Source of the DNA: Tribonema minus | Lineage: Eukaryota > Sar > Xanthophyceae > Tribonematales > Tribonemataceae | NCBI GenBank assembly: GCA_017506865.1 | Contig: JAFCMP010000523.1 | Location: 496,001 to 560,000 of the forward strand | DNA length: 64,000 nt | Reading direction: 5' to 3' | In this document: positions 48,301-60,280 of the stretch, one piece after another | Numbering within the stretch: position 1 is the stretch's first letter | How the letters are laid out: the number at the start of each line of letters is the position of its first letter | Position numbers and translations under genes: made by a program | The notes under the pieces: model-generated | What the model was told of the DNA's origin: nothing | Seen by the model: only the letters and a program-made list of their open reading frames with translations | The model's database searches: none

Positions 48301-51300
48301 GCTGCAACGACCATGCAACAGTAGACTTCCCTGTTGCTGTTCCAGGGGCTTGCCCTGCTACCACAGTGGGTGAATTGCAGCAAGCACTCGCCCCTGGCGC
48401 TCGTTGGCCTCAACAGCATATCAGTCCACGTGACGGGTGCACCCTCTGCACCCGGCCTACTGCGCACAACAGCAAGGCAGTGACCGCTCGCCACACACTT
48501 CCTTTCTCAATCATCATTTTTGCTTGCTGGTCTGCTGAAATTTTCTTTCTCAACCGCTTTTGCTCGCTGGTCCGCGCCCTTGCATGACACACATGCAGGG
48601 CGGCCCGTCCTCCAGCTTGAAGACGCCGCTGCCAGCCGATGGCAGCGCTCCGCCGCACCCAGACGTGCCGCCGGCTAAGAAGGGCGTCATCGTCGTGGAG
48701 GCCGTCGTCCGCAGGTTGGTGGCAGCCCTAGAGTTGGGGTTAGGCTTAGGGTTCGCATGAAATTTGGAGGGTGGCATCACGCAGGCTTGGCTGCGCTGTC
48801 TGCTCCTTGAGGACATGAAGTTGCTCATTCCTTCGCATGCAGCCACAATATAGAGCTGCGTTTAGCTGATTTTTGTCGAAACTTGCTAATTGCAGGGCCG
48901 AGCTGCCGCAAAGCATGTGGTAGCTGCAGCTGCACCTCCCTGCCGCAGCGCGCTGACAGCATTGCATTGGGAGTGCTGTTGCGTATGGTAACAAGTCCTA
49001 CACTCACGCCGTACAACATTGATAGCACTCTACCATCCTCTCGCGTCAATAGCTAAAGCAGCGTGCGCTACCTGCACGGTCTGTTCCACACGAGCCCCCT
49101 TGCCAGCATCCCTAGCCCTGACCCTAACCCTAATCGTACTTGTCGCGTCACTAGCGAGGGCAGAGCACTCTACCTATACGGTATGCTACACACAAGCCGC
49201 TTGCCGGCGTCCGCAAGCACAACACAATCGCATGTCTCACGCGTCCAGCGCTGCACGTCGCTGCCTGCCCCCCCCCCCCCGCGCCGCAGCGCCGCGCACA
49301 TGCAGGTGGAGTTCATATCCGGCGGCCACATCGCCGTCAAGGGCAAAGACGAGAAGCTGGAGGTGTACATGCCCGTCAGGGAAAAACCGCAGGTATGTAT
49401 GTATACGTATCTCGCTGAAGCCGATAGAAAACCATGTGCTGTGCGGGCCGCTCTGCATGTACTGCACTTTCGCTGGCCGTGGCTCTTACTCTGAGGTAAG
49501 TGACTTTGTATTTCCATTATGATGTGCAGGGTTGCCAGGGGAGCAGGGCAAGTCATCACTCCCTGCAGGTGCACTGGCATGTGCTCGTGGGTTATCAACC
49601 CCATGGAGCCTGCTGTCCATACACACCATTTACACACTGCGCGCGCGCGCCCACGCACACACAGACTTGCAGCTGCTTGATTGTTGATGGTGAGCAAACG
49701 CATGCTGTTCCAGGCCAGTCTGCACCGCTCAGCATCTCTCAGCTTCGCGAGTCAACAATCCTGTCAAGTTGTCCAGGATAATGCCAGCAGAGCAGCGGTG
49801 GAGCTGGTGATCATTGATTCACGCATTTGCAACGACAAGCCAAAGAGAGGAGGCTCGTGAACAACTTCAACTGCGGGTACAAGTGGTGACCTCCCCTGCG
49901 TAGCACGGCACCGCTCAACGCTCCCGCACCGCCATGCCACTCAGCAACACGGACGCCCCGCGCTTCTGCTTACTGCAGCACGCCAACCTCTCTGTCTGTG
50001 AAGTAAGGCGCTGCAATTGATTCGCATAGTCAACTACAACATCAACACTTCAATAAGCCAATTGTGACGGCGATGAGCTGCAATTGTGACCCTCCGTATC
50101 GCACCGCCCAACCACCCTGACACCCGGTCTCGCCCTTTCCGTGGCCCGTGCACTGCTGTGTTGCTGAACTATGCGATCTCCTCCTTTGAGGCTTCCCATC
50201 CCAACTTCAACTTCAACAATGCTGTTGTGATGCGATAAACGGTGTCGCTGCCTCTCTGCGCCGCGTGCAGATTGTGGAGGGCTCCGGCGCGGATGACCCA
50301 CGTGCGTTAGTGGGCCACCGCGGCCTGCGAGCACGGCTCATCACGCGCATCAGCCAGCTAACTCAGGTACAGGCAGAGACGTTGCGGTAGTATGCACACA
50401 CGTATGCACGCGCAAGCAACACTTGTTTTCAAAATTGCCGAATATGGGGGGGGGGCAGCGGACGTGTGCACGGGGTGCTGTGTTTCTGATGTGATGGTTT
50501 TCCTTTTTGCTGCAATGAGCGTGCTCCAGTTCAGCTAATGAATTGCGGCTCGATGCATTGACCACACCGCGGTGCAGGCCCGTTCACTAGGCACGCCCAG
50601 CACTAGCTGCAGCAGTGCTCAGACCCCGTTGCCCCCCCCCCCTTCCTTCACAACCTTCATGCATACCCCCCCCCCCCCCCCCCCCCCTTCCCCCTTGTGC
50701 CAGGGACTCGGTGGCGGCATGGTCATACTGCAGGGCGCTCCGGGCATTGGCAAGTCGCGCCTGCTCTCCGTGTTTGCGCGCGACTGGCGGCGGCAACGCG
50801 TGGCAGTGCTCGGCATGGACCCCTTCCTCTTCCCCGCGACCATCGCGGGGCGCCGCAGCAGCATGGACGATGCGGGGCACAACCAGCAGCGAAGTGAGTG
50901 ACTCTGACTTGTGTGACTCTGACTTTAGTGATTAGAGTCGGGTATGTGCTGTGCAGCCGAGCTGAGCACCATGCCCATTTGCTGTCAAGTGCATTGGCAG
51001 AATTACTGCTGTGCATGGACGCCCGCTTACAGATGGGGTCTCTTCCCTTCCCCCCCCCCCCCCCACGCACAGGCGCCTCCGACGCGAGCGCCGGCGGCGA
51101 CAGCGGCTTCTCCGCGTGGCGCGCCGTCGTCCGCGACGTGGTGCTGCTGCTGCGCGCGCGCGTGCTCGCGTCCGCGGGCTACGTGCTGCCGCAGTCGGCG
51201 ACGCCGCCGCCTGCGTCACCGGCGTCGCAGCAGGGCGGCGGCGATGGCGGCGGCGTGCGCGACTCGGCGCTAGCGGGGGACCTGCTGGTGGCGCTCGCGC

Positions 51301-54300
51301 GCGCGCAGAGGGCGGGCGGCGCCGCAGCGGCGGTGACGGGTGCTGGTGCGGCGGCGGCGGCAACGATCGCTGATGACAGGTGAGGGCTCCCAGCGGAGTG
51401 CCGGTGTGAGTGAGCGTGCATGAAGGAGGCGGGTGGACCGTGTTGCGTGGTACTGCGCCACGTTTTCGTTTCCGATATATTGGTGGAAGGCACTTGCGGC
51501 TAACCATCCATTGTCACCTACAGCGCTACGATCTTTTGATTCGTTTTCACATTGCCATGTGGTACGCGTTGTCTACACAGCGCTGCAGGCCTCAGCCTGC
51601 GGCCGCGGCATGCGCAGCGAGCGCGCGATCGTCATGCTCTGTCGGGCAAAGGCAGGCTGACACTGACTTGCACGCACACACCATACCTGTTGGCACTCAT
51701 CAGTCCGCGACCGTCTGCTTTGCATCCCTTGCACAACCGCCACTGCTGCGCAGCGCGGCGGACCATCGCCAGGCGCCGCCGCCAGAACCAGGAGCCCCTG
51801 CAGCCGAGTCGCCGCCTCCGCCGCAAGACTTCACCGCCGCCGCCGCCGCCGCTGCTGCCGCTGCGGAAGGCGCCGCCTCTCCCGTCAGCGATACTGAGCA
51901 GTACGCCAGCGACACCGACTCCGTACACACGTACCGTTCGCAGGCATCGGGCAACGAGGGCAGTGCTGCCGCCGCCGCCGCGCCGCCGCCGCTGCCGCTC
52001 AGCGCCGCCGACGCCAGCAGCGGCGGCGGCGGCGGCGACGATGGTGGCGGCCAGAAGCGGTCGCTGGACGGTCCGCCGCTGTCTGTGGCGGTGCGGCGGA
52101 GGTCCAGCATCGTCGGCGCCACCGCCAAGCAGCAGCAGGAGATCGACTCCATGGCGGGAACGCTGCACGCGCAGGTGCGGCGGCGGAGACTCGCGGTCGC
52201 TCGCTGCGACATGCGCAGCAGTGTGTCGCGGGTGCCTGCGTCCTGTCTCATTGGTTCCACCGAACCGGACTGCTGAATGTTACGTGCTGCGCTCGGTGGT
52301 TGCCATTGCAGTGCAACGTGATGTGTTGTGAGAATGTGGCTGCAGTGGAGTGGTTCCTGTTGCCCATGCGGCGCGCAACAATCTGGTCTTGGTGATAACC
52401 ATCTGTGTCCGGTGTTCGGCAGAGCCGCGCACGATTTCCCTCCAGCATCCGCATGCCACACTGGCCGTTGCGTCCTTGCCCCGAGGGGGGTTGTGGACAC
52501 CCTGGCACTGTGCTGGCAGATGGGGCAACCCCCCATGCGCATCCACATCGTTCTGCTCAACTGTGCTCTTGTCCTGGTGGTTCAGCATCCACATGACGCC
52601 GCCGTGGCGCAAGGCCACCGACACTCACGCAACGCACTCATGCTCGCCTGAGCCCTAACCCCCCTCTCAAACTTCTTGCTACTTCAACTTCCCAGGTCGG
52701 CGTCCTGCGCGCCCTGGCGAGCCGCTCCTCCTCCCTCCACGTCTCCGCCTCGCCGCGGCACCGCTCCGCAGACGCCGCCATGTGCGTCGCCTCCTCCCCC
52801 CCCGTGGGCTCCCCCGCCGCCGCCGCCGCCCCCGTGCGCCACAGCGACAACGGCCTCTGCAGCGGCGGCGGCGGCGGCGGCATCGCCATCAACGTGAAGG
52901 GAAGCGCACTGCCGTGGTGGGCGGGGGCGTTTCAGGATGATGCCGTTGCGGACGGTCTCGTGGACTCGCGCGAGGCGCGCGGCGAGTACCTGCACCACTT
53001 CTGCCGCGTGTGCACGCCACAGGAGCCGGAGCGGGCCACGCGGGTGAGTGCGCGGGACGGAGTCAGGGTTTGAAGTTTGGGTTCAAGGGTTGGAGGTTTA
53101 GGGGTTGGATTCGAGGCTTAGGAGCTAGGGTTAGGGTTCGAGCGACGGGTTGGCGCTTTGTGAATGGGGGCAGGGACCAAGAAGTTTTAGGGCTTAGAGT
53201 TAGGGTTAGGCTAAGGGTTAGGTTGTGCTGCTGCAGCCGCCCAGAGACACAGACGGCTTGCGTTTGAGTGTGGTACCTCTGCTGGTGTACATACATGTAT
53301 TGGGGCGGTATGACGGCGGCCAAAAAGGATGATTTTCAACGCTCTTGCCGTGTGCGATGCCGCCATGACGCCTTGGTCGACCTACAGCATGCCAGCACAT
53401 GAGTCAAAACTCATTAAATCTCAGTCCATGCGCATCAGTGACGACGCTGCTGTGTGTCCATACCGTCACCGCGCTTTGTCAACAACCTCCGCCGGCACCA
53501 GCGCCACCACCGCACGCAGCAACGCTCAACCTCAACCCCTACATCCCGCTCACCCCTAAACCCTAACTCTCCGCTCGCGCAGGTCCTCTGTGACATGCTC
53601 ATGGGCGCCAGGCCGCTGCCGAGCGTTGCCCCCCTGCCCCCCCCGATACACCCCCCTCCCCCCTCCCCCCCTGCAATGGGGGGCACGGACTACGCCCCCG
53701 ATGCGGAGCGCGCGGGCCACCCTGACAGGGAGCAATTCGACGTGCTGCTGGGCGTTGTCACCATGGCAGCGCTCGCTGACGGAGGGCTGCCGCTGCTGGT
53801 GGTCATGGACGGCGCGCACCAGATGGACCCGCAGGTGAGATTCGGAGTCGGAGTCACGAGTCGACGCTGTTGCCGCGCTGCGCAGCGCTGCGCGGGGTGA
53901 TGCGGCACCATCGTGGCAAACTGACTCACAAGTCGTCGTTGTGGCACCTTGTGAGCGCCTTGGCGCGCGCTCGTGCTCGCGCTGTGGCGAGGCCCGATGA
54001 AGTCGCGCACGGTATCAATGCGGCGGTCGCGCAGCGCCGCTCGCCGCTTCCTTGGATGTCAGCCGACACATGCGCAAAGTTCAAGCACGCCAACCATGGG
54101 TATGGCACAGCAAACTCTTTGTGGAAACTCATCCTGTCCATGCGTGGCAATGGCCTGCCGCTGCCCGGTGTTTGCATCCGATGTGCCCCAATGGACCCAT
54201 GTCAAGTTGAAGTTGCCACCGAACTCGGAGCAGTCGTCCAGTGTTGCTGTGTTGCGTTCTCACGTCGACCAGTATGTAACGTCAAGTGCTACGTGGTGTG

Positions 54301-57300
54301 CGCTCCATGTTGTTCACTGTGGACCACCTCAGATGCAGTTGGAGAACCGTGTAGTAGTCAGCATAACCGCGTCTGACGCCAACCGCGCAGCCTGCGTAGA
54401 GCAGAGTCCATCAGACGCAGACATCAAACACGACAAACCCTGCTGTCATTCACCACAAAGCACTCCCATCTGCACCACTCACCCTGCGCCCTCAATCACT
54501 AATACTGCAACTGCGTACATACCGTATGCCGCCCCCCGCGCAGAGCGGCGACCTCCTCAAGGCGACGCTCAAGTACCTCGGCGAGCGCGTCCTCTTCATC
54601 GTCACCACGCCGCCGCTGCCGCCGCGCGCCGGACCCGCGCTGCGCTCGCGGCGCCGCAGGAGCAGCGGCCCAAGCCACCGCGCCGGGCGCGACAGCAGCA
54701 GCGGCGGCATGAGCGCTGCTGCGGAGCGCGTCGCCGGCCTCAATGTGCGTGCCCGTGCGACGCGCTGCTGCTGTTGTGATGGTGACGGCGATGTGCGTGG
54801 CGTGCAGGCGCAGGGGGTGACAGCGCTCCATTGATGGCAGCGCTCCGCATCGCAGTCGTCGGCGTCGCCTGCGCGCAGTGCCGCACGCGCCAACGCAGTG
54901 GATCGTTGTCGCAGTTGTTGCGGGTGTAAGGCGTCCAACTCGCTGTAGGATCGAGTCCATTTGCATCATGTGGTGCCTGCTGCAGCCTCTGGCGTACCCA
55001 GGCCGCGCTGCCGCCGCCGCTGCTTCAGAGCTCGCAGCCGCGCACACATGCTTGATGACTTCATGGCATGTGGTGCATGCCACACTGCGGTTGCGTGTAC
55101 CCCGTGCACCGCTGCTGCTGCCAGTTGTACAGCCAAGTTCACTAGATTACGCACTCGAGAGCTCTTGTTCACACAGCCATACCTTTGCCTTTGCCTGCGC
55201 GCAGGGCGCGTCTGCGCATGACAAGCTTCAGGACGCGGTCCCCGAAGACGATGAGGAGGGCTCCGATGAGGACTCTGACGGCTACTCAAACGACGACAGC
55301 ACAGACGATGAGCAAGCGACGGCTGCGATGGACGACTTTGACGGCGACGAGGGTGGCGCAGAGCCGTCCGAGTTGAAAGCGCGCGCTGTCATTCGGCAGT
55401 CTGTGACCAATGACGTTCAGGTGCGATGCTCATCAAGTGGCGGTTACAAAGCGGGTGATAGTGGGCAGCAGCGCGCAGCGCAAGCATGCGGTCAAGCACT
55501 GCTGACGCTCACGCACGCTGTGAACCGGTGCCACCACTGCCACACATATGCGGCAGCCCTCGTGTTGGCTTCCACGCTTGGAACCGGCCGCACGCGCTGC
55601 ACCGTGCCTCGCTGCACCAGCCCTCTGACACCACGAATCACCCGCCCCGGCCCCCCTTACAAACAATTTTCAGGATGCGGAGCAGCGCATGCAGCTGGGC
55701 GCCGCCGCCTTCATGGGCGGCCACAACGGCAGCGGCATGCGCCTCGCCGCCAACGCCGCGGCGGCGACGGTCGCAGAGGCAGCCGCCTCGGCGCTGCACA
55801 AGCGCGGCGGCGGCACCGCCACCGCCACCGCCGCCGCTGCCGCTGCCATCACCGCCGCCGCCGCCACCGCCAATGGCGCCGCGGCGGCGACGGGCCTCGC
55901 CGGCGTAGTGGCGGCAGTGAGCAAGCGCGCCGCGTGCCAGGTGCTGCGCGTGGGGCCCCTGGGGTACCGGCAGTGCGAGGACCTGGCGGGGGGGCTTTTG
56001 GGGGGCGTGCGCGTGTCAGCGCTCGCCGCCCTCGTCCTCTACCTGCGCTGCCAGGGCAACCCGTTTTATCTCGCCGAGTACTGCCGGTTTGCGGTGGAGA
56101 GTGAGTTGGGGAGTGTGGCGGAGATGCCGCGGCGCGCAGCGGGGGAGGGAGGGGAGGGGGGGGGGGGAGGGGGGGGCGCAGCGGCAGTGGACGCTGTCGT
56201 CGAGCAAGAACGTGTGCCGCGTGCTGCAGGTGCGTGATGCGTGCGAGTGACGGCGTGAGTGGTCGTGGTAATTGCAGTGTTCCGTGTGTTTGAAGGTTGT
56301 GGCTGTCGCCTGATGCACTTGAATTCCGCGGACATTTTCTCAGGGCGCTTTTGGAACTAGACACATCGCCGCTGTGTGCAAGATCGCTTGAGCTATGCGA
56401 CTGCTGTGCTCATTGACGTTCCAGCGCGTGCGACGTGCCAACATCTGTATCGCGAGACAGCGGTCGCTGCAGAGCAGTTGTCGATGGCAAAAGTCCAGTG
56501 CACGCCAGTCACCTCTTACTTTCCTGCCCTTCACCTTGAAATGTTCGGGCTTGCCCCGTGCGCATTGGCCAGTCCTCTGTATTCTTCTGCAGCATTTGCA
56601 CGATACTGGCAACGGCATTCTCACACCACATCAAATCCTCCCTGTCGCGCACCTGAGTTCACGGTGCACCGCCCAGCAGAGCAGCGCTCGCCACGTGCGC
56701 GCCCCCCCCCCCCCACCCCCCCCCCCCCCCCCCCCCCCAAGCGACACCTGTACACGCTACGTCGTTTTGTGCCAACTTTGCACTGCCTATACCCCCCCCA
56801 CCCCTCCCCTTTGCAGGGCGCCATGCCGAGCGCCGTCGAGACCAAGGTCCTGGACTTCCTGGGCTGCCTCACGGCTCAGCAGCTGTTTGTTCTCAAGGTG
56901 CTCAGCGCAATGGGCGCGTACGACATCAGCGTCGCCATGCTGGAGGAGGTGTACCCCATACCCGTCGTACCCGGCTGCCCCCTGCTCGCGGACGTACTGG
57001 CGCTTGAGGCGTGCAAGATCGTGTGGGTGCAGGAGGGCGGCGGCAACGGCGGCGCCGCTGCCATGACGGTTTCGTTCCGGGACTTGGTGCTTCATCAGGT
57101 GCGCTGTGCGCGCGCGGGAGCGGGGACATGGGCTGGAGCTGAGCATTGCTGTGTGAAGCATTGGGTACTGGTTGCGATACCGGCGGTGCTGCGTAGTCGT
57201 GTGATTGGCGCCGCCGGCATGAGAGTTGTGCTTTGAGTCACTTGCAACGCATTAGGCGCTCAAGGCAGTGATCATTGGGTATGCCATTGTTGATGTTGAG

Positions 57301-60280
57301 CGCTGCGCTCAAGCACAGGCGCACCGCAATGCCAGCACGACAACAGCGACGATGGCGCCCCCCCCCGTGGTCAGCTGATGTGTAGCAGTAATAGCCAGGC
57401 GCTGGTCGCGTGAGGCCACCACTGCAACACGCGGTGGCGCATCGCGCCCCCCTGAAAGCGGCGCACTGCGCAGTGACCGCCACCTAAGTATGCCAAGCGA
57501 TCCAACACCCCCCCAGCAACCGCGAATGACCTGCAACGGCTTGCGGCGGCTGCAAATGAATGCTGCCCGTGCCGTGCTCACCGCCACTGCTCCCCCCGCC
57601 CCCCTCCTCCCCAGGTGGTGTACCAGAAGCTGTCACACCAGCACCGCCGCGACCTGCACGCCAGGCTCGCCGAGTACTACCTCGACCAGCAGAAGAAGGC
57701 GGGGGCGTGGGAGGGGGACGCAGACGGAGGGGGGCGGGGGTCCCCCCGTGTCGCCTCCGCGGACATCACCCCCCTGCTGGTGCACCACCTGACACTGGCG
57801 CACCGCGAGCAGAAGGTGAGAGGATAGTGATAAGCTACTAAGAAGCCGCTTCCGACGTACAAGGGCTGGTGCTGAGGTCCGGTCATGATGGTGCATGACG
57901 AAGGGCAGCTCTTGCGGCGGCCGGTCACTGCACGTGCAGCACTGCTCATCGCATGCAGTCTGGGGGCGCCCTTCAGGCCCGCTCGCGTCTCCACTCAACT
58001 TTTGACCTTCGAACACCATACCCGCGACCACACACACGCACCTGCCCCCCCCCCCCCACTTACACCTCAATGCCCCCTCCCCCCTTCCCCTTCATTCTCG
58101 TTACCGCCCCCTTTCCAGGCCATGATTCGCGCGCACGTGATCGGCGTGCGCGAGCTGGAGGCGTGGGCCGTCAAGGACTTCCAGAAGCTGCTGCACGCGT
58201 GCCTGCCGCCGCTGCCGGCGGGCGCGCGCGCGCTCGCGCGTGCGAACCGCGATCTCATGTGGCTGTCCCCCGCCGTTGTGGGCATTTTGAAGACGCTGGC
58301 GGCCATCCGCAGCGGCCAGGTGAGCGCTGCCACATTGTCGGTTGGTGATGGCAGGGGGTTGCAGCAGGAGGTGCTTGGTGATGGGACAGATTAAGTGAGG
58401 GAAGGGACAGCTGCAGGGGAGGCTGAAGCAGCAGCTGCCCATGCACCAGAACCCCAGATGCTGCCTCCATGTGCTCTGGGAAACTCGTGCGGATGGTAGC
58501 TGCACGTTCACAGCGATCTCGTCCTTGCTGCGTGTCAGTTCTACAGAGGGGCACTGGCGCAGCCGGCGCAGATAGAGACCGGCTCTGCTTCCAGGCAGGA
58601 GCACTTTCGCAAAGCCCGCTTTGTTGTCATTGATGAGCTACTGTGCCTCAGGCACCACCAGCCAAATGCTTCCAAGCGCGAATGCTTTGCTGGCACGCTG
58701 AGGTTGATGTACAGCATCGGAGCCAGTCTGTGTTACCCATGTGTAACGCCTGTACCTGCAGAGCAAATGCACATGCTTCTTGCACGCGTCCATATGTGGA
58801 CGTACCGACCACGGGCACATGAGCCGAGCACTGCTTCTGTGCCTAACCTTGACCCTCGCCTTGACCAAAACTTTAAGGCTGACGTTTGACTGGGCTGTGC
58901 GCCGCCCTGCGTGTGAGCGTTACAGGGCGTCAGCTCCGCCACGCGCAAATTCAGGAGCCGCGTCGAAGAGCGGCGCTCGGGCAGCGCGTACGTGGCCGCA
59001 GGAACCCTGCCTAAAGATCATCCGGTGAGTCTGCTGCTCCCTGCTGCACAGACGCGTGCAACGAGCCAGACTATTGCCACGTTTTGCAATTGCTTCAATT
59101 CACAAATCGAGGCGTGGATGCTGGTGCGCGAGAGCCTGAGCACGTGTTTGCGTCATTCTTTGCTACTTGGGCTATGCGCTGGCAGCACCCACCACGGCAC
59201 TGCGTATCGAGCAGCTGAGTGCGTCGTACTGGTACATGCAGGTTTGCAGTGCGTACATGCATCATGATATTCAAGCCTCGTCAAATTGTACACTTTGGGC
59301 GGTGTGCACCTCACCCCAGCAGCGTTGTTGTGGCAAGAATTTCGAATGATTTTGTGAAAAGGGAGCACTACAGCTCTCTGAACAACAATGAGAGTACAGC
59401 GCTGAAGTGCCATGGCTTGCCACCGGCCTTGCCGAACAACTTTAAGCAGATGACGAACACCACAGCCTCGCAGTGCTTTACTCAAGCAGCCTCTTCCTCT
59501 TGCCTCCCGCCGCAGATCGCCGCCGCCGCAGCAGCGGTCCAGGCCAAAGAAACTGCCGCCGCCGCCGCCGCAGCCACCCCCGCCCCTTCCGCCACCGAAT
59601 CACCTTCCAGCAAGACCGCGGAAGGCGGCAGCAGCAGCCTCCGCCCTCACCGCTCGGCGCCGCCGCGCCTGACGCACGTGCCCGTGCGCAGCGCCACCGC
59701 CGGCGCCTCGCGCACCGCCTCGAGCCCCGTGCGCGGCGCTGCGTTCGAGTTCCTCACGGTCGCCGAGGAGGCGGAGCGGCGCACGGCGGCGGGCGGCGGC
59801 GCGCGCGCGGCGACGGCGCTCACGCGCAGCGCCTCGCACACCGTCGTCGAGCGCGCCGGTGGCGGCGGCGGCGGCGGCGCCGCTGTAGCGGCGGACGCGC
59901 AGCGGCGGCGGCCGCACACGACGCCGGGCGACGAGCGCCGCCCCTGCGACGGCGGCGGCGCCCACGCGCCGGCGTCGCCACCGCCGGCGACGGCGGCGTG
60001 CGCGCGGCTGTGGGCGCGGCAAGAGCGCGCGCTCCGGCGGCTCACCGCGGCGCAGCGCGCGCGCATCGAGCAGCTGCGGCTCGTGTATGGCACGCCGTTG
60101 AGCGGCGTGCTGCTGCTGAAGCAGCAGCGCGGGCCGCTAACGTCGCCGCCGCCGCCGCTGTTGCGGTCGGGCGGCAGCGGCGACCGCGGCGGCAGCAGCG
60201 GTGGCGGCGGCGGCCAGGCGCGCGGCAGCAGGAGCCCGCAGCGGCGACCCTTAGCGGTGGCTGCTTCGGCAACAGGGTGA
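31268..60280 (+). CDS. soluble-adenylyl-cyclase-like protein (two class III cyclase domains plus P-loop ATPase region)
   Basis: Makes cAMP from ATP; sAC-type enzymes are bicarbonate/calcium responsive and often ciliary. Exons: 31268-31425, 31665-31746, 31881-32203, 32381-32711, 33128-33480, 34093-34320, 35038-35118, 36286-36400, about 36865-37227, 38444-38728, 40482-40632, 41634-41769, 42349-42454, 43574-43743, 44071-44152, 44914-45086, 45946-46034, 46429-46493, 46942-47085, 47595-47759, 48599-48714, 49290-49392, 50271-50366, 50704-50893, 51073-51379, 51754-52174, 52696-53043, 53583-53834, 54544-54744, 55205-55420, 55674-56229, 56817-57098, 57615-57815, 58119-58319, 58926-59024, 59516-60280. 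C1: VVVLFDLCSFTKL (Asp about 686), GGDVMRLAGDALIAIF (Asp about 809), VVGDRRVGWHYVAAGEP, VSPALW. C2: VVVIFVNITLD (Asn where Asp is expected), EFSQDDKG, FGMFGDVVNTAARLM. ATPase: LVGHRGLRARL, Walker A GAPGIGKS (about 1316), Walker B LLVVMDGAHQMD, GNPFYLAEYC. About 2,650 residues with Gly/Ser/Ala linkers. Frame in 55674-56229 breaks at a G-run. One further exon may exist near 59176-59242. Confidence 0.9.
38404..38420. repeat. CCCTAA tract near a splice acceptor
   Basis: Two or three CCCTAA units lie 25-40 bases upstream of the acceptor of the first cyclase-domain exon (38444). CTAAC is also a good branch-point match. Similar CCCTAA lies just before the acceptors at 52696 and 53583. Confidence 0.7.
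40733..40793 (+). repeat. ghost copy of cyclase C1 exon 3' border
   Basis: A copy of the end of exon 40482-40632 (YGGNVMRFAGDA, about 10 bases missing, then the bases encoding DGNKPGA) followed by the same GTACGC donor. The exon itself has YGGDVMRLAGDA. Confidence 0.87.
41166..41560 (+). repeat. serial decayed copies of a cyclase exon 5' border
   Basis: Three progressively worse copies of the start of exon 41634-41769 (GVPDARLLQRAALVSMLAL): about 41472-41560 (GAPDARLLQRAVFAPL), about 41300-41370 (ASDACLLQRAAPVSMLLL) and about 41166-41225 (ASDVYLLQLNNCFSML). All are upstream in the intron, most decayed furthest away. Confidence 0.8.
42484..42510 (+). repeat. ghost copy of a cyclase exon 3' border
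   Basis: GGCGAAATGGTGGTGAGTCC and its following CTCTCAACTTCAA recur 40 bp after the end of exon 42349-42454, including the donor. Confidence 0.85.
43310..43511 (+). repeat. tandem ghost copies of a cyclase exon 5' border (VSPALWAGMQG)
   Basis: Three copies (43310-43343, 43407-43441, 43489-43511) precede the real exon at 43574, spaced about 80-100 bp. Each carries a CAG acceptor followed by GTGAGC, which can be read as either an acceptor or a donor. Confidence 0.9.
44215..44545. repeat. diverged two-copy tandem repeat in a cyclase intron
   Basis: The segments beginning GAGAGCTGATTCCCACGTCT (about 44226) and GAGAGCTGATTGCCACGTGT (about 44421) share an interrupted similarity of over 100 bp (GCGTGT, CCTGTCGCTA or CCTGTTGCTA, CACCCG or CAACCCG). 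No exon border is visible in them. Confidence 0.7.
47883..47950 (+). repeat. ghost copy of cyclase C2 exon 3' border
   Basis: LIAAAATAAQHQRRHSATS followed by AAG and a GT donor repeats the end of exon 47595-47759 (AAAAAQHQRRHSATSK). It lies downstream, with CTTCAA motifs between the copies. Confidence 0.87.
53066..53222. repeat. degenerate TTAGGG-like region
   Basis: About 150 bp of diverged GGTTTAGGG / TTAGGGTT units in a cyclase intron just after exon 52696-53043. Confidence 0.75.

Noticed and set aside
54544-58319. Three cyclase exons of exactly 201 bp as evidence of exon repeats
   Set aside because: Their protein sequences share no similarity; equal length is coincidence.
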